Positions 30,936 to 41,400 of a DNA stretch of 64,000 nt are shown here, piece by piece. Every line of letters starts with the position of its first letter. Position 1 is the stretch's first letter. Origin of the DNA: Candidatus Poseidonia sp. (lineage in GTDB: Archaea; Thermoplasmatota; Poseidoniia; Poseidoniales; Poseidoniaceae); contig JAURAI010000008.1 in assembly GCA_030829545.1 (NCBI GenBank), positions 1 through 64,000 of the forward strand. Direction: 5' to 3'. Under the pieces are notes generated by a model. The model was given only the letters and a program-made list of their open reading frames with translations, was not told where the DNA came from and made no database searches. The translations under genes and the position numbers were made by a program.

Positions 30936-32453
30936 TCACTCCTGCCCCGGGACTACAGTTCCCGCAGGCTCAACAGTATGGACGTGGAACATTCGTTCCG
31001 GTGTCGCTGACTTATCTTCGTCGTTGAGATAAATCACGAAGATAGCAACCCAGAACAAGGTCGTGAGAATGGGCACAAGGCTCGGGATGCCAAAGGCGTC
31101 CCATGCATTTCCACCGGCCACGGTATCGGCCATGTTTTCGGGTTTGAACAGGTACAAACGGTACACCAAAGCCAAGACGACTTGCAGAACGGCCAAAGGA
31201 AGGAGCATGCGCCATCCGAATTCGAGGATTTGGTCGGTTCGAATACGAGCCAGTGAGAAACGAGCCCATACGAAGACGATCAAGAAGACAAGCCAGGATT
31301 TTATCAGCGTCATGATGGCCCCGGGAATCAAGAGATAGAGGCCACCGAGACCGAGGAATTCAATCGAGCCAATGGTGCCTTGGAAGGGAAGGTGCCAGCC
31401 GCCAAGGAAGAAGTGGGTGAAGAGGAAACAGGCTGCATAGGTACGAATGTACTCTGCCATGAACAGCATACCGAACCGCATGCCCCCGTATTCAGTCCAC
31501 CAGCCTTCAACCAGTTCGGCTTCTGCTTCTGGCATGTCGAAAGGAACACGCTCAACTTCTGCAATCATGGTAATGAGGAACAGAGCAGCAGCAAGTGGCA
31601 TCAAGAAGATGTTCCATGCACCTGCAGAGTGTTGGAAATGGATGCTTTCAATGATGTTGAAGGTTCCTGAGAGGATGGCAACCGAGAGAAGGGTCAGCAA
31701 AAGTGGGATTTCGTATGCGGTAAGTTGGGCTGCTGAACGAATGCCACCGATGAGCGTGTACTTGTTGTTGGATGACCATCCGGCAAAGAATACACCGATG
31801 GGCGCAATTCCGAAGATAGCGATGGCGTAGAGGATGGACAAATCTGGGTTGGTGGCATAAATTCCGCTCGAGAGTGGGATCATACCGAGAATGAGGAGGG
31901 TTGATGAAACGATGAGGAAGGGCGATACCTCGAAGATGAGGCGGTCCGCACGTTGAGGGACCATGTGTTCCTTGACCAAGAATTTCATACCGTCTGCGAC
32001 GTTTTGGAAGAAACCCGGTAGGATGGTTTTACCCATCCACGAACGGTTGTTGACACGGTCAACGGTTGGGAAGTTTTCGTCTCTATTTCCGAAATTTTTG
32101 TTCAGCCATTTATTGACGGCACCGATCGGTTTTCCGAGACCAAATGGAAGCATGTTCCACCATTCTCCAGCGGTTACACCGTTTTCACCGACCCAAAGCG
32201 AGCGGAGGGCAGTGGTTGCACCGTAGCGGTCTTGCATACGAGCTACTGCCTTTCGTTCAATCCAAAGGATGGCGAATTGCGAGAAGAAGAGCATCAAAAA
32301 GACGACGTTCACCAAGGCAAAGGTGGCCACGGCAAAGGAAATTGACGAGGCGCTGTCCTCAAGGGGCGTTCCCGAGAGAAGGTCAATGAGGCTCGAGCGA
32401 AGAACACCGTCCCTGCTCATCATGAAGCCAACCAAATCGTACTTGTCATCCAT
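30936..32453 (-). CDS. nuoH: Complex I-like subunit NuoH
   Basis: WIERKAVARMQDRYGA, ADGMKFLVKEHMVP, AEVERVPFDMPEAEAELVEGWWTEYGGMRFGMLFMAEY. Confidence 0.95.
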   Translation of the reverse strand: MDDKYDLVGFMMSRDGVLRSSLIDLLSGTPLEDSASSISFAVATFALVNVVFLMLFFSQFAILWIERKAVARMQDRYGATTALRSLWVGENGVTAGEWWNMLPFGLGKPIGAVNKWLNKNFGNRDENFPTVDRVNNRSWMGKTILPGFFQNVADGMKFLVKEHMVPQRADRLIFEVSPFLIVSSTLLILGMIPLSSGIYATNPDLSILYAIAIFGIAPIGVFFAGWSSNNKYTLIGGIRSAAQLTAYEIPLLLTLLSVAILSGTFNIIESIHFQHSAGAWNIFLMPLAAALFLITMIAEVERVPFDMPEAEAELVEGWWTEYGGMRFGMLFMAEYIRTYAACFLFTHFFLGGWHLPFQGTIGSIEFLGLGGLYLLIPGAIMTLIKSWLVFLIVFVWARFSLARIRTDQILEFGWRMLLPLAVLQVVLALVYRLYLFKPENMADTVAGGNAWDAFGIPSLVPILTTLFWVAIFVIYLNDEDKSATPERMFHVHTVEPAGTVVPGQE

Positions 32454-32462
32454 GATATCACC

Positions 32463-33602
32463 TCAACGATCGGTCTCCCCAATGCACGGATCAAAACTGC
32501 CCATGATGGCAGGGATGTCGGCTACCTTGTAGCCGATCATGGTCTTTGCAACGTAAGGAATCGTGATGAACATCGGTGAGCGGATTGACAATCTGTAAGG
32601 ATTCTTTCCTCGGCCATCGCCACCGCCCTTGATGTAGAATTGAGAAGCGCCACGGGTACACTCGTAATGGGAGAAACCTGTTGCTCCTTCAGGGGCACGT
32701 GTGGGTGCTTTCGCGAGGATCATCGCATCCCCACTGGCGTAATTGGTGTTCTTTCCACCTGGAATCTTTTCGATAGCATCGAGAATCATGCGACAGGACT
32801 GACGCATTTCTTCCATTCGAACTCGGTAGCGGTCGTAGCAATCAGCGCCCTTGACCGAAGTTGGCTTCTCAACAGCGGGCTCCCAGTCCACTTGGTCGTA
32901 GACGGAATAAGGGTGAGCCCAGCGAACGTCGTAATTGACACCAGCAGCACGAATGTTTGGCCCAGAGACGCCAGCGTTGACCATGTCCTCGGCCTTGGCA
33001 TATCCGACACCTTGCAGGCGAACGAGCCAAATCGTGGATTCGTCGAGCATCATCTCATATTCTTCAATGCGCTTTTCGAACAACTTGACCTTGGCGATGA
33101 GTCGGTCGGCAAATCCTACTGGAATATCTCGCTTGACACCACCGACACGTGGGTAATTGTAATGCATTCGAGAACCGCCAAGTTCTTGCAATAAATCAAG
33201 GAACATTTCACGGTCACGCATGCACCAGGTCATGAGCGTCAGGCTGCCAATATCAGGCCCGTATGCGCCAAGCCACATCAGGTGAGAGGCGAGTCGCTGG
33301 CATTCTGCAGAAATCAACCGAATGTATTCAGCACGCTCTGGCACATCAACTTCGAGGAGGTCTTCTGCTGCATAGATGTAGGAATTGGCCCATGTCATAG
33401 CGCTGACATAGCAAAGGCGGTCGCAGTAAGGAGTGATTTGAGTGAAGTCGCGTGCTTCGGCGATTTTCTCTACACCTCGATGGATGTAGCCTAATTCAGC
33501 ATCGGTATCAACGACCGTTTCACCATCGACCTTGACACGAAGCGTCCAAAGTCCGTGCGTCATTGGGTGTTGAGGACCCATTGTAATCCACATTTGTGCC
33601 AT
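32463..33602 (-). CDS. nuoD: Complex I-like subunit NuoD (49 kDa)
   Basis: MGPQHPMTHGLWTLRVKVDGE, GYIHRGVEKIAE, CRLCYVS-like DRLCYVSAM, final FDPCIGETDR. Confidence 0.95.
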   Translation of the reverse strand: MAQMWITMGPQHPMTHGLWTLRVKVDGETVVDTDAELGYIHRGVEKIAEARDFTQITPYCDRLCYVSAMTWANSYIYAAEDLLEVDVPERAEYIRLISAECQRLASHLMWLGAYGPDIGSLTLMTWCMRDREMFLDLLQELGGSRMHYNYPRVGGVKRDIPVGFADRLIAKVKLFEKRIEEYEMMLDESTIWLVRLQGVGYAKAEDMVNAGVSGPNIRAAGVNYDVRWAHPYSVYDQVDWEPAVEKPTSVKGADCYDRYRVRMEEMRQSCRMILDAIEKIPGGKNTNYASGDAMILAKAPTRAPEGATGFSHYECTRGASQFYIKGGGDGRGKNPYRLSIRSPMFITIPYVAKTMIGYKVADIPAIMGSFDPCIGETDR

Positions 33603-33611
33603 GATACCGCC

Positions 33612-34265
33612 TCACTTCACACGACCCTCGTCGGTTGGTTTTCGACCGAAGCCTTGGGCGTCGTCGTACATTTCGTTGAAATCATGATAGCGGATTTTGT
33701 GCTGCTTTTGCAAGGGATGGAAACCTTCTGGGCTGTCGTGAGGGTTGAGGACACGGTGCATGTTTTCATGTCCTTCGAATTTGATACCAACCAAATCCCA
33801 GGTTTCTTTTTCATTCCAGTCAGCGCCAACCCAAATGCTCTGGACACTGGGCACTGATGGAACATCGGTTTGAGGCAAGGTAATGATCACTTCAAATTCA
33901 AGTGGAATGTCATTACCGGTCAACTTTTCAGCCACGTGGACTGTATTGGTGTGAGGTTTTTGATTGGTCACCGGTTGACGCATCAGGTGGTAGACAACGT
34001 CCCATCCACGATCTTCGCCGCCATCTGGGAAATGCGTTCCCGTAACCATGGAGCAGTAATTTGCACCAAGGTCAAACCGAAGCGTCTTGGCAAGCGCAAC
34101 CCAGTGCTGTGGGGGCGCATGAATTCGGACAAAGGGCATCTTGAAATCGTTGGAATGATGTTCAACGGTCGCTACGACATCTGCACCGCCGTAACGGTCC
34201 ATGACCGATGCTACGCAAGCGGCTGCTGCCGTTTCAGCTTGCTCGTTGGTGACACGCATTCCCAC
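33612..34265 (-). CDS. nuoC: Complex I-like subunit NuoC (30 kDa)
   Basis: SVQSIWVGADWNEKETWDLVGIKFEGHENMHRVL. Confidence 0.93.
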   Translation of the reverse strand: MGMRVTNEQAETAAAACVASVMDRYGGADVVATVEHHSNDFKMPFVRIHAPPQHWVALAKTLRFDLGANYCSMVTGTHFPDGGEDRGWDVVYHLMRQPVTNQKPHTNTVHVAEKLTGNDIPLEFEVIITLPQTDVPSVPSVQSIWVGADWNEKETWDLVGIKFEGHENMHRVLNPHDSPEGFHPLQKQHKIRYHDFNEMYDDAQGFGRKPTDEGRVK

Positions 34266-34267
34266 GT

Positions 34268-34867
34268 TCAGTCCTCCCCGACGATAACGGGCTTGTCGCC
34301 CTTGCGGCCACTGCTTGGAGCAGCACCGATGCGGATGATTTTCTCACGGAGCAATCCGAATCCATCGATGAGGGCTTCGGGACGTGGCGGGCATCCAGGA
34401 ATGTAAACGTCAACGGGAATGACGGTGTCAACACCCTCGAGGATGTTGTAGGATTGGAAGTAGGGGCCACCTGAAATAGCGCATTCACCCATGGCGATGC
34501 AGTACTTTGGTTCCGGCATTTGTTCCCAAAGACGGACGACCTTATCGGCGAACTTCTTGGTGATGGGGCCGTTGACGAGGAGAACATCGGATTGGCGGGG
34601 GGATGAGCGGAAAAGAACTCCGAAACGGTCACCGTCAAATCGCGGAGTAGCAGCAGCAGCCATTTCAATCGCACAGCACTTGATACCCAAGTGCAAGGTG
34701 AAGAGTGACTTGCGGCCAGCCCAGTTGAAGTAACGGCCTGCGAGGACGCTGAGGAATTGCTTGATTTTGGTGGCCTTGAGTGCTTCGTCGGTGACGTCAC
34801 CGACCATTTCTACCAAAGCACGGCTGTTGAAGGCTGCGTAGTTTTCGTCTTGACCTGCCATGTTCAA
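34268..34867 (-). CDS. nuoB: Complex I-like subunit NuoB
   Basis: HLGIKCCAIEMAAAATPRFDGDRFG, MGECAISGGPYF, VDVYIPGCPPRPEALIDG. Confidence 0.97.
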   Translation of the reverse strand: MNMAGQDENYAAFNSRALVEMVGDVTDEALKATKIKQFLSVLAGRYFNWAGRKSLFTLHLGIKCCAIEMAAAATPRFDGDRFGVLFRSSPRQSDVLLVNGPITKKFADKVVRLWEQMPEPKYCIAMGECAISGGPYFQSYNILEGVDTVIPVDVYIPGCPPRPEALIDGFGLLREKIIRIGAAPSSGRKGDKPVIVGED

Positions 34868-34873
34868 TCCACC

Positions 34874-35359
34874 TCAAATGTAAATGCGACCTCGCTTGCG
34901 GAAGACATACCATACGCCCAGCGACATGGTAGCAAAGAAGGCTCCCAACGTGAGCAGAGCACTGGTTGCACGCTCGACTGCTGCGGTTCGGTCGCCGGCG
35001 TCAATGCCCGGGGCGGTAGCATCGGATGCAACCATGCCGCCCAGAACAAGGAACATGAAAGCCACGTCAAAGACGAGGAAGATAATGGCATACCAGTAGT
35101 ATTGGAAGTGGAATTGGATCATGGCCTCCCCCACAGGTTCACTACCGCATTCAAAGGTCGTGAGACGACGAGGGTAGAGGCTGTGATCACGCTCGTACCC
35201 TTCAAGTAGATAGGAGCGTGTGATGTGCGGACGAGCAGGGTCAACCTTGGGGCGAACCACCCACGTGATGAGGAAATTTGTGAGTGGCATGATGATTCCG
35301 ACAATCGTCAAAAATCCAATGGAAAGATAGGCACTTGGTACTGATTCAAGTCCCGACAT
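34874..35359 (-). CDS. nuoA: Complex I-like subunit NuoA
   Basis: ECGSEPVGEAMIQFHFQYYWYAIIFLVFDVAFMFL. Confidence 0.95.
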   Translation of the reverse strand: MSGLESVPSAYLSIGFLTIVGIIMPLTNFLITWVVRPKVDPARPHITRSYLLEGYERDHSLYPRRLTTFECGSEPVGEAMIQFHFQYYWYAIIFLVFDVAFMFLVLGGMVASDATAPGIDAGDRTAAVERATSALLTLGAFFATMSLGVWYVFRKRGRIYI

Positions 35360-35519
35360 CGTATCACCAACAGAGAACGCCTTCGCTCTCTATTCTTTCC
35401 CAAATGACCCCCCTCAATAAGCGTTGTCAAAGGGCTTGGACACAAAGGGCCTGTCAAGCGCATCTTATTCAAGGCCTCAACGAAGGCACTATCTTGTGAA
35501 GAAAGAGCACACAGGGAGG

Positions 35520-38408
35520 TCATCGCTTGCGCATGAGGGCAAGGAGTGCGAGGAAGAGGAGCATGCCGGCTGCAACGGCTTGAACAGCGGTGTTGTTCGC
35601 CAGTGAGATGACTCCGTCAGGTGCAGAACCTTGAGCAGCAAATTCGATGTTTTGGCGGTCGAGAACACCTGTCTCGGTTGGTTCTGCGGAAAGTGTGAAT
35701 TTATACAAATCATCAATCTCTGCACCGTAAGGTGCACGGATGGTGACGTTGACATAGAGGCGTTCGCCTTCGTCCACAGTGCACAACAACTCACTGCCTT
35801 CATCCTTGCAGTCAAGATTGTCACTGTCAAGAACCACTGACCATCCACGAAGGTTTTCAGACGTGAAGATGCGGATTTCAGTGCGCACGTTCCCCGTGTT
35901 AACAATGGAGATCTCTGTCTCAACTGCAGCCTCGCCGTAGACGATGTCAACTTCCTGACGAGACCCAGCTTCAATGAATTCGATGTCATGGACGATACTG
36001 ACCTCAAGTGAAAGAGTGACCAAGCCGCTGCGATCTGCTGCATTCGAAACGCTGGTAGCTAGAACCTCAAGCAGACCGCTCTGGCCTGTCTCCGCCCCTG
36101 GATTGACGCGTATGGTCATCTCAAGATATAATTCGTAGGCTTTGGCTTGATATCCGTCGATGAGGCCGTTGTCAATCCTTTTTTGGTCGGCTGCATTGAC
36201 ATCAGCACCCAGATAAGGCGTATTGGTCGCAGGGTCAAGAACAAATGTCTCATTGGCAATATCCCAAATACCGTAGCCTTTCGGAACGGTCAAATCGCCG
36301 GTGACCGGCAAGCCATAAGCGGTAATGGACCGTGTAGCAATTCCTTCAAGCCCTCCGATGGTGAAGACGGCTTCGTCCTCTCCATCACCTGTGTTGCGAA
36401 TCCACATTCCAAGCGTTCGCTCACCGCTGGGTGGCAAAATGATCGAGGCAGTTGTTGCTGTATCGGTCGCTTCAAAGCGAAGGTCCATCGAGAAATTCCG
36501 GTCGGAGAGAACGGCAAGGAAGACGGCTTCTCGTTGGTTGTCTGGGATGCCGTCACCGTCCTTATCCTGCCCATTCGGGTCGTCTTTGTTTCGGATGCGA
36601 ACCGTGACTTGAGAGTTCTCAAGTTCTTCTTCCCCGTCAACACTGACCACAAGATACACGGTCGTGGTTCCCTGAGGCTCGACCTCGATTTCGCTGAATG
36701 GCATACCGTCCTCGTTCTCAAAGGAAGTTCCCCACGATGGGTTGGCGGTTTGGGAAACGACGGAGAGGCTGATGGTGTCCCTCACGTTCCCGTCATTGAT
36801 GATGTCGATTGGGAAACGGACTTCTTTACCCGAACGCCCGGTTTGATCCGTAGCAGGAACGTTGACGTCCATGGCGTGAATAGCTGCCACGCTGACGGTG
36901 AGCGTGACCGAATCATAGGCGGTGCCACCGCTGGAGGGCAGGACACTGAAGGTCAGTTCGATTTGTTCGGTTGCCAGGGCGTTTTCTGGGACACGGACGG
37001 TGACATCAATGCTGGTTGTTTTGTCGTTACCGTGACGTGAACCAACTGAAACCGTTGATTGTTCAAGTTGAACAGCCCACCCAGTCGGAGCCGTGGAAGA
37101 GGCGATTCGTAGGTTATCGGGGCCGTTGCCCTGATTGGTCACGGTGATTGAAGTGGATTTATTACTGCCAGGTTCAATGTTCGAGAGCAATGAAGTTGCC
37201 ACAGAGATACTAGCGCCGTAGGATTGACCAACGATGATACGAAGGTCTTCTTGGCATTTGATGGCACCGTTAGCACCGTCTTTTCCTACAATGCTCACCA
37301 GCGTTTCAGACCCTGCGGTGACCGAATCATCGGGAGATATCACAAAGTCAAAGGAACGCTCACCGTTCCCGTTATCGTAGGGCAGCAAGCCAGAGGATGG
37401 CCCGTCTACACTCACCCAACTTCCTGCTTTGGAACCGACTGCCGAGGCAAACACGTTCCAATCAGCGTTCCCGTCGTTGACATAGGTCGCCTCCACGGTG
37501 ACTTCTGCGTCGGGGTTGACGTTGACGCTCGTCTTACTCAAGGAAAGACTGCATTCCTTGAGTTCAGGCACGGTCAAGTCAAAACTCTCGGTGTCCTTTG
37601 CTTCCTGAGTTGGGTCGTTGGTAACGGTTCCCGTTACATCCCAGCAGTATTTGTCAGCCGATTGACCCTCGGGAACTTCAACTGTGGCAGTGACCGTTTC
37701 CGTCTCATCTTGGTCGATGTTCACCGAAGTCTCACTCAGCGTAACGGTGAAAGCCGAGGCGGAGGAACAGCCCGGGCCAGAATTTTCATCGACCACAAGG
37801 CTGACGGTTTGATTGGTCTGTCCGGTATTTTCAATTTCCACAAGATAGTCGACTTCTTCTTCACCACCCCAATTCTTCTGGTTGTTGTTGATGGTGAGAT
37901 CAACGCCGAACACCGCACTTCCAGAACCATCTGATGCTGTTGTGGTTACGACGTCCGTTTCAGGTTCGGGGATTTCTGCAGTGGGTGCGCCAATGACCGC
38001 AGTGATGGTGGCGGTAATGGTGGTATCACACGCGGTATCGGCCTCCACCGTTTGAGCAACGCTGACGTTCATGCCCGCTTCCTCATAAGAGCCGGCATCA
38101 ATTTGACCGGGTATTTGCGTGATGGAAGAGGAGAAGCCATTGCAATCTCCGGTAGCTTCCTGAGAAGTTGACAGTTGAACCGTTACAGGATCGGAACCCG
38201 TATTGCGAACCCGCACGGTGTATTCACCCGACTCGCCAGGATTGACATCAAGGCTACCGGGAATGCCCGTCACTGAAATGGATGCAGCCCGACCACCCTC
38301 TGCGGTAGCAACAGGAGCCATCAACGGAAGAAGCGCGGAGCAAATCAAGACGACGAGGAACAGCGCCTTCCGGCGAGCAGCGTCGTTCGCAGCAGCACGG
38401 GGCACCAT
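35520..38408 (-). CDS. Large secreted protein with NEW3/CARDB-like repeats and C-terminal TM anchor
   Basis: Signal-like ALFLVVLICSALLPLMAPVATAEG; repeats such as NIEPGSNKSTSITVTNQGNGPDNL; C-terminal TM and MRKR. Start placed at MVPRAAAND within ORF ..38684. Confidence 0.75.
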   Translation of the reverse strand: MVPRAAANDAARRKALFLVVLICSALLPLMAPVATAEGGRAASISVTGIPGSLDVNPGESGEYTVRVRNTGSDPVTVQLSTSQEATGDCNGFSSSITQIPGQIDAGSYEEAGMNVSVAQTVEADTACDTTITATITAVIGAPTAEIPEPETDVVTTTASDGSGSAVFGVDLTINNNQKNWGGEEEVDYLVEIENTGQTNQTVSLVVDENSGPGCSSASAFTVTLSETSVNIDQDETETVTATVEVPEGQSADKYCWDVTGTVTNDPTQEAKDTESFDLTVPELKECSLSLSKTSVNVNPDAEVTVEATYVNDGNADWNVFASAVGSKAGSWVSVDGPSSGLLPYDNGNGERSFDFVISPDDSVTAGSETLVSIVGKDGANGAIKCQEDLRIIVGQSYGASISVATSLLSNIEPGSNKSTSITVTNQGNGPDNLRIASSTAPTGWAVQLEQSTVSVGSRHGNDKTTSIDVTVRVPENALATEQIELTFSVLPSSGGTAYDSVTLTVSVAAIHAMDVNVPATDQTGRSGKEVRFPIDIINDGNVRDTISLSVVSQTANPSWGTSFENEDGMPFSEIEVEPQGTTTVYLVVSVDGEEELENSQVTVRIRNKDDPNGQDKDGDGIPDNQREAVFLAVLSDRNFSMDLRFEATDTATTASIILPPSGERTLGMWIRNTGDGEDEAVFTIGGLEGIATRSITAYGLPVTGDLTVPKGYGIWDIANETFVLDPATNTPYLGADVNAADQKRIDNGLIDGYQAKAYELYLEMTIRVNPGAETGQSGLLEVLATSVSNAADRSGLVTLSLEVSIVHDIEFIEAGSRQEVDIVYGEAAVETEISIVNTGNVRTEIRIFTSENLRGWSVVLDSDNLDCKDEGSELLCTVDEGERLYVNVTIRAPYGAEIDDLYKFTLSAEPTETGVLDRQNIEFAAQGSAPDGVISLANNTAVQAVAAGMLLFLALLALMRKR

Positions 38409-38472
38409 GTCTTCGCCTCGGGGTTCTCCTATCAAAACCCTATGCTTCTGTTGCATCAGCAGCGGCGAATGC

Positions 38473-41400
38473 TCAGGCATCGACGAAGGTTGAAGAGGAC
38501 GCTTGGCAATTGACACAGGTTGTGACGGTGTTTGCATTGCACCCGTCTGTTCCATCGGCATGGTAGCGGGCGCCACAACTTGGACACCCTCGGGCTTTTC
38601 CAGCGACGGGTTTCCGACATGACCAACAAATTGGAGCCTGTTCCACAGCGGGTGTTGCAAGCGTTGGCGCGGGCATGTGGGCAATGGCTTTGGGGATCAT
38701 TGGAGCGTGAGCGTTCTCACGATTGCGACGCGTCTGCAAACCTAAGATCAGAAAGGCCACAACAAGAACAACGCCCACGAGAGATACCGCCGCGGTCGTG
38801 GTAAGGCCGGATGTGCCTGATGTTCCAGTCGGCTCTCCAGTTGAGGCGACATCGAAGGAAAAGGCGGCTTGGGATGACGGGCTGTCAACAAGTTCCAACG
38901 AAATACGAGCATCTCCCGGAGAATCAGCGCGTATGTTGAGGCGCACCAAGGTTGACTGGCCAACTTCTAAATCGAGCAGGTCATTTCCGTCCACAGAAAC
39001 GCTCCAATCTTCTGTGTTGAGGATTCGGAGTTGCCGCTGAAGCGGTGTATTTCCACTGTTGGTAATTTCAACCGTTACTTGGCGCTGCTCACCTGTGTTG
39101 AAGGCAGGAACTGCCCCTACATCCCAAGTGACTTGTTCGTTGACCGATACCAGCAAGCCGATTGTCGTGCTCAATTCAACACCGTTATCCGCAAGCGTGA
39201 GAGTGAATGAAGGCTCACTGAGAGGCGGGGTTGAAGCGGCGATCAATACGTTGCAGACCACGGGCACAACCTGACCAATACTTACTGATTCAACGGGTGT
39301 ACAATCACCGAACATGGCGGGAGACAATTGCAGGCTGGCACTTGGGGACCATGCGGTTTCTGCATCATTGCTCAAGAGCCATGTGAACTTCATCGATTCG
39401 CCTGATGGATGAGACCCCGGGCCCTGCGCAGTACCATAGGTCGTCCCGTCGCTGAATTCCAAACCAACAAAGGCAAGGTCAGGATTGGGAAGAACTTCGA
39501 CCTCCATCGATTGCTGCCATGTAAAGCGGGATGAACCGTTGTCAAGATTGAGTTTCACGGTACCTGAACGTGCATTGCCGTTGCCTTCAAGAGAAAACAG
39601 CAGATTCTTTGTTGATGCCCATGGCAAGTCGAAAGGTTCGGTATTGCTGGTGATGGACCAACCACTTGGCAACTCAAAGGAAGGGAAAAGACGCATGTCG
39701 GTGTTTCCTTTGTGTTCAACTGAAAACATCAGACTGATGCTTGAATCAGGGCGCAAGGTGCCGATTGTAGATTCCAAATTAATCGCTACTTCACGGATGG
39801 TCAGCACCTTAATTGGGATTTCAAACTCGGTCAACTCTTGTCCTTCAGTTTGGCTCACTGCAGTGAGTTTCACCATCCGTTCAGCACCAGCAGCCGTCAT
39901 GACTTGTGGAGGGATGAAGGTCAACCCGACCGCCCTGTATGCTTCGCTGTTGATGAGGCCAGTCGATCCAGATGTTGCCCCTGCCTCCGTACCAAGATTG
40001 GTGAAGCCTGCCCCCCAACCAGTCGGAGGTTCAAGGAAGAGGTCGTAACCAATGGGGGCATTTCCGTTATTGTAGAAACGTACGGTGATGTTGGTCGGGT
40101 CAGATGGATGTACGGGGACGACTTCGTAATCGAATTCAAGAGCTGCTTCAGGTAGGTCTGGCACCACCAATTCAATGGTAAGAGGGTAGTCGACACTGTT
40201 GTCAACATCCAGTCCCAGAAGAGGAATTTGGTAGGTCCCTGGAGCGGGAGGGGCGGGATGAACAAGCGTGACCGTGATGTATTCTGTGGCTTGCCCCTCC
40301 ATTGAGAAATTAGAATTGGTGCTTCCAACATACCAAGGCATGACCTCGCCAGTTTCGAATTTCAAGACCTCCCCCGTATCCATGGAGGCATTGGTACCGA
40401 TAAGTGCCGTATTTGTGAGCGTGATATTCCATGAAGTGGTGGCCTCAGTGCTTGATTCCAACACGATGGAAGGTTGAGGCGTTTCCAACTTTACGCCAGG
40501 AGCGGTTACGTTGGTTTGAATGTCAAGAATGTTGTTATTTTCTCGAATCTCCTCAAGGTCATCGTCGGGGTCAATGATGAACGAGAGGGTGGTAGGGCCT
40601 GCGGTTTGAGGCGTCCACAGCCATACGAGGTTTTTGGTTGCCCCAGCCCCCAATTCGATGGTTTTGCGGTCCAGCTCAACCCCATCCACTTCAAAGGCGA
40701 TGGGGAAGGCATCGGCTTTGATATTACCAAAATTGAAGAAACTGGTCGTAAGTTGTACCTCATCACCAACTTGGGGAATGCCGACATTCATTGTAAATTC
40801 GTCGGGCTCAACCATCGGGTCGGGGCGCAGATCATTCACGCCATGGCCAAGAATAGCGATCGAGTAGGGTTGGGTTTTCGAACCACTGTGTTGAGCGTCT
40901 TTCACCTTGACCGTCCATGTCCCTTGAGCGGCAGAATCAATCAGGACAACCTCGAGATTGTTGACTGAATCACGGGTCCCTCCGGTTGTTGAGCGCCCAT
41001 TAGCAAAATCATTACCGAGATATACCGTGCCGTCAGGAGCGGTTATTTCAAGGTCCAAATCGTTGACGAGTTGGGCATTGGAGAATCGTGAACCTCGTTC
41101 GTCCGACCAGGTCAAAACGGCTTTGAACAAGCCTGAATTTTGAGTGAGGTTGAATGCATATGATTTGCTGTTGCCCGTCCCGGACACGACAGAGCGATCG
41201 TCCACCCAAATTCCTTGACCCGACGAAGGGGCGAGGGTGTTTCGAAGATTGATACGCCCCCAGCCTTCGTTGTCATTGGGGATGTCACGCGTTCCCATGT
41301 CTTGGGCGCCGAGGACAAGGAGGGCTTTTATCAAAGCACCTTGAGGCGACGGCCGTTGAGCAATTTCCTGAAGGTATTCACGCACGAGGGTTGCTGCGCC

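Noticed and set aside
30048-31010. 320-aa + strand ORF antisense to nuoI/nuoH
   Set aside because: Opposite strand encodes a clear NuoI with Fe-S motifs; the + ORF has no recognisable domain and is best explained as a shadow ORF.
36147-37040. 297-aa + strand ORF antisense to the large CARDB-like protein
   Set aside because: Lies wholly within the opposite-strand coding frame and has no domain; shadow ORF.
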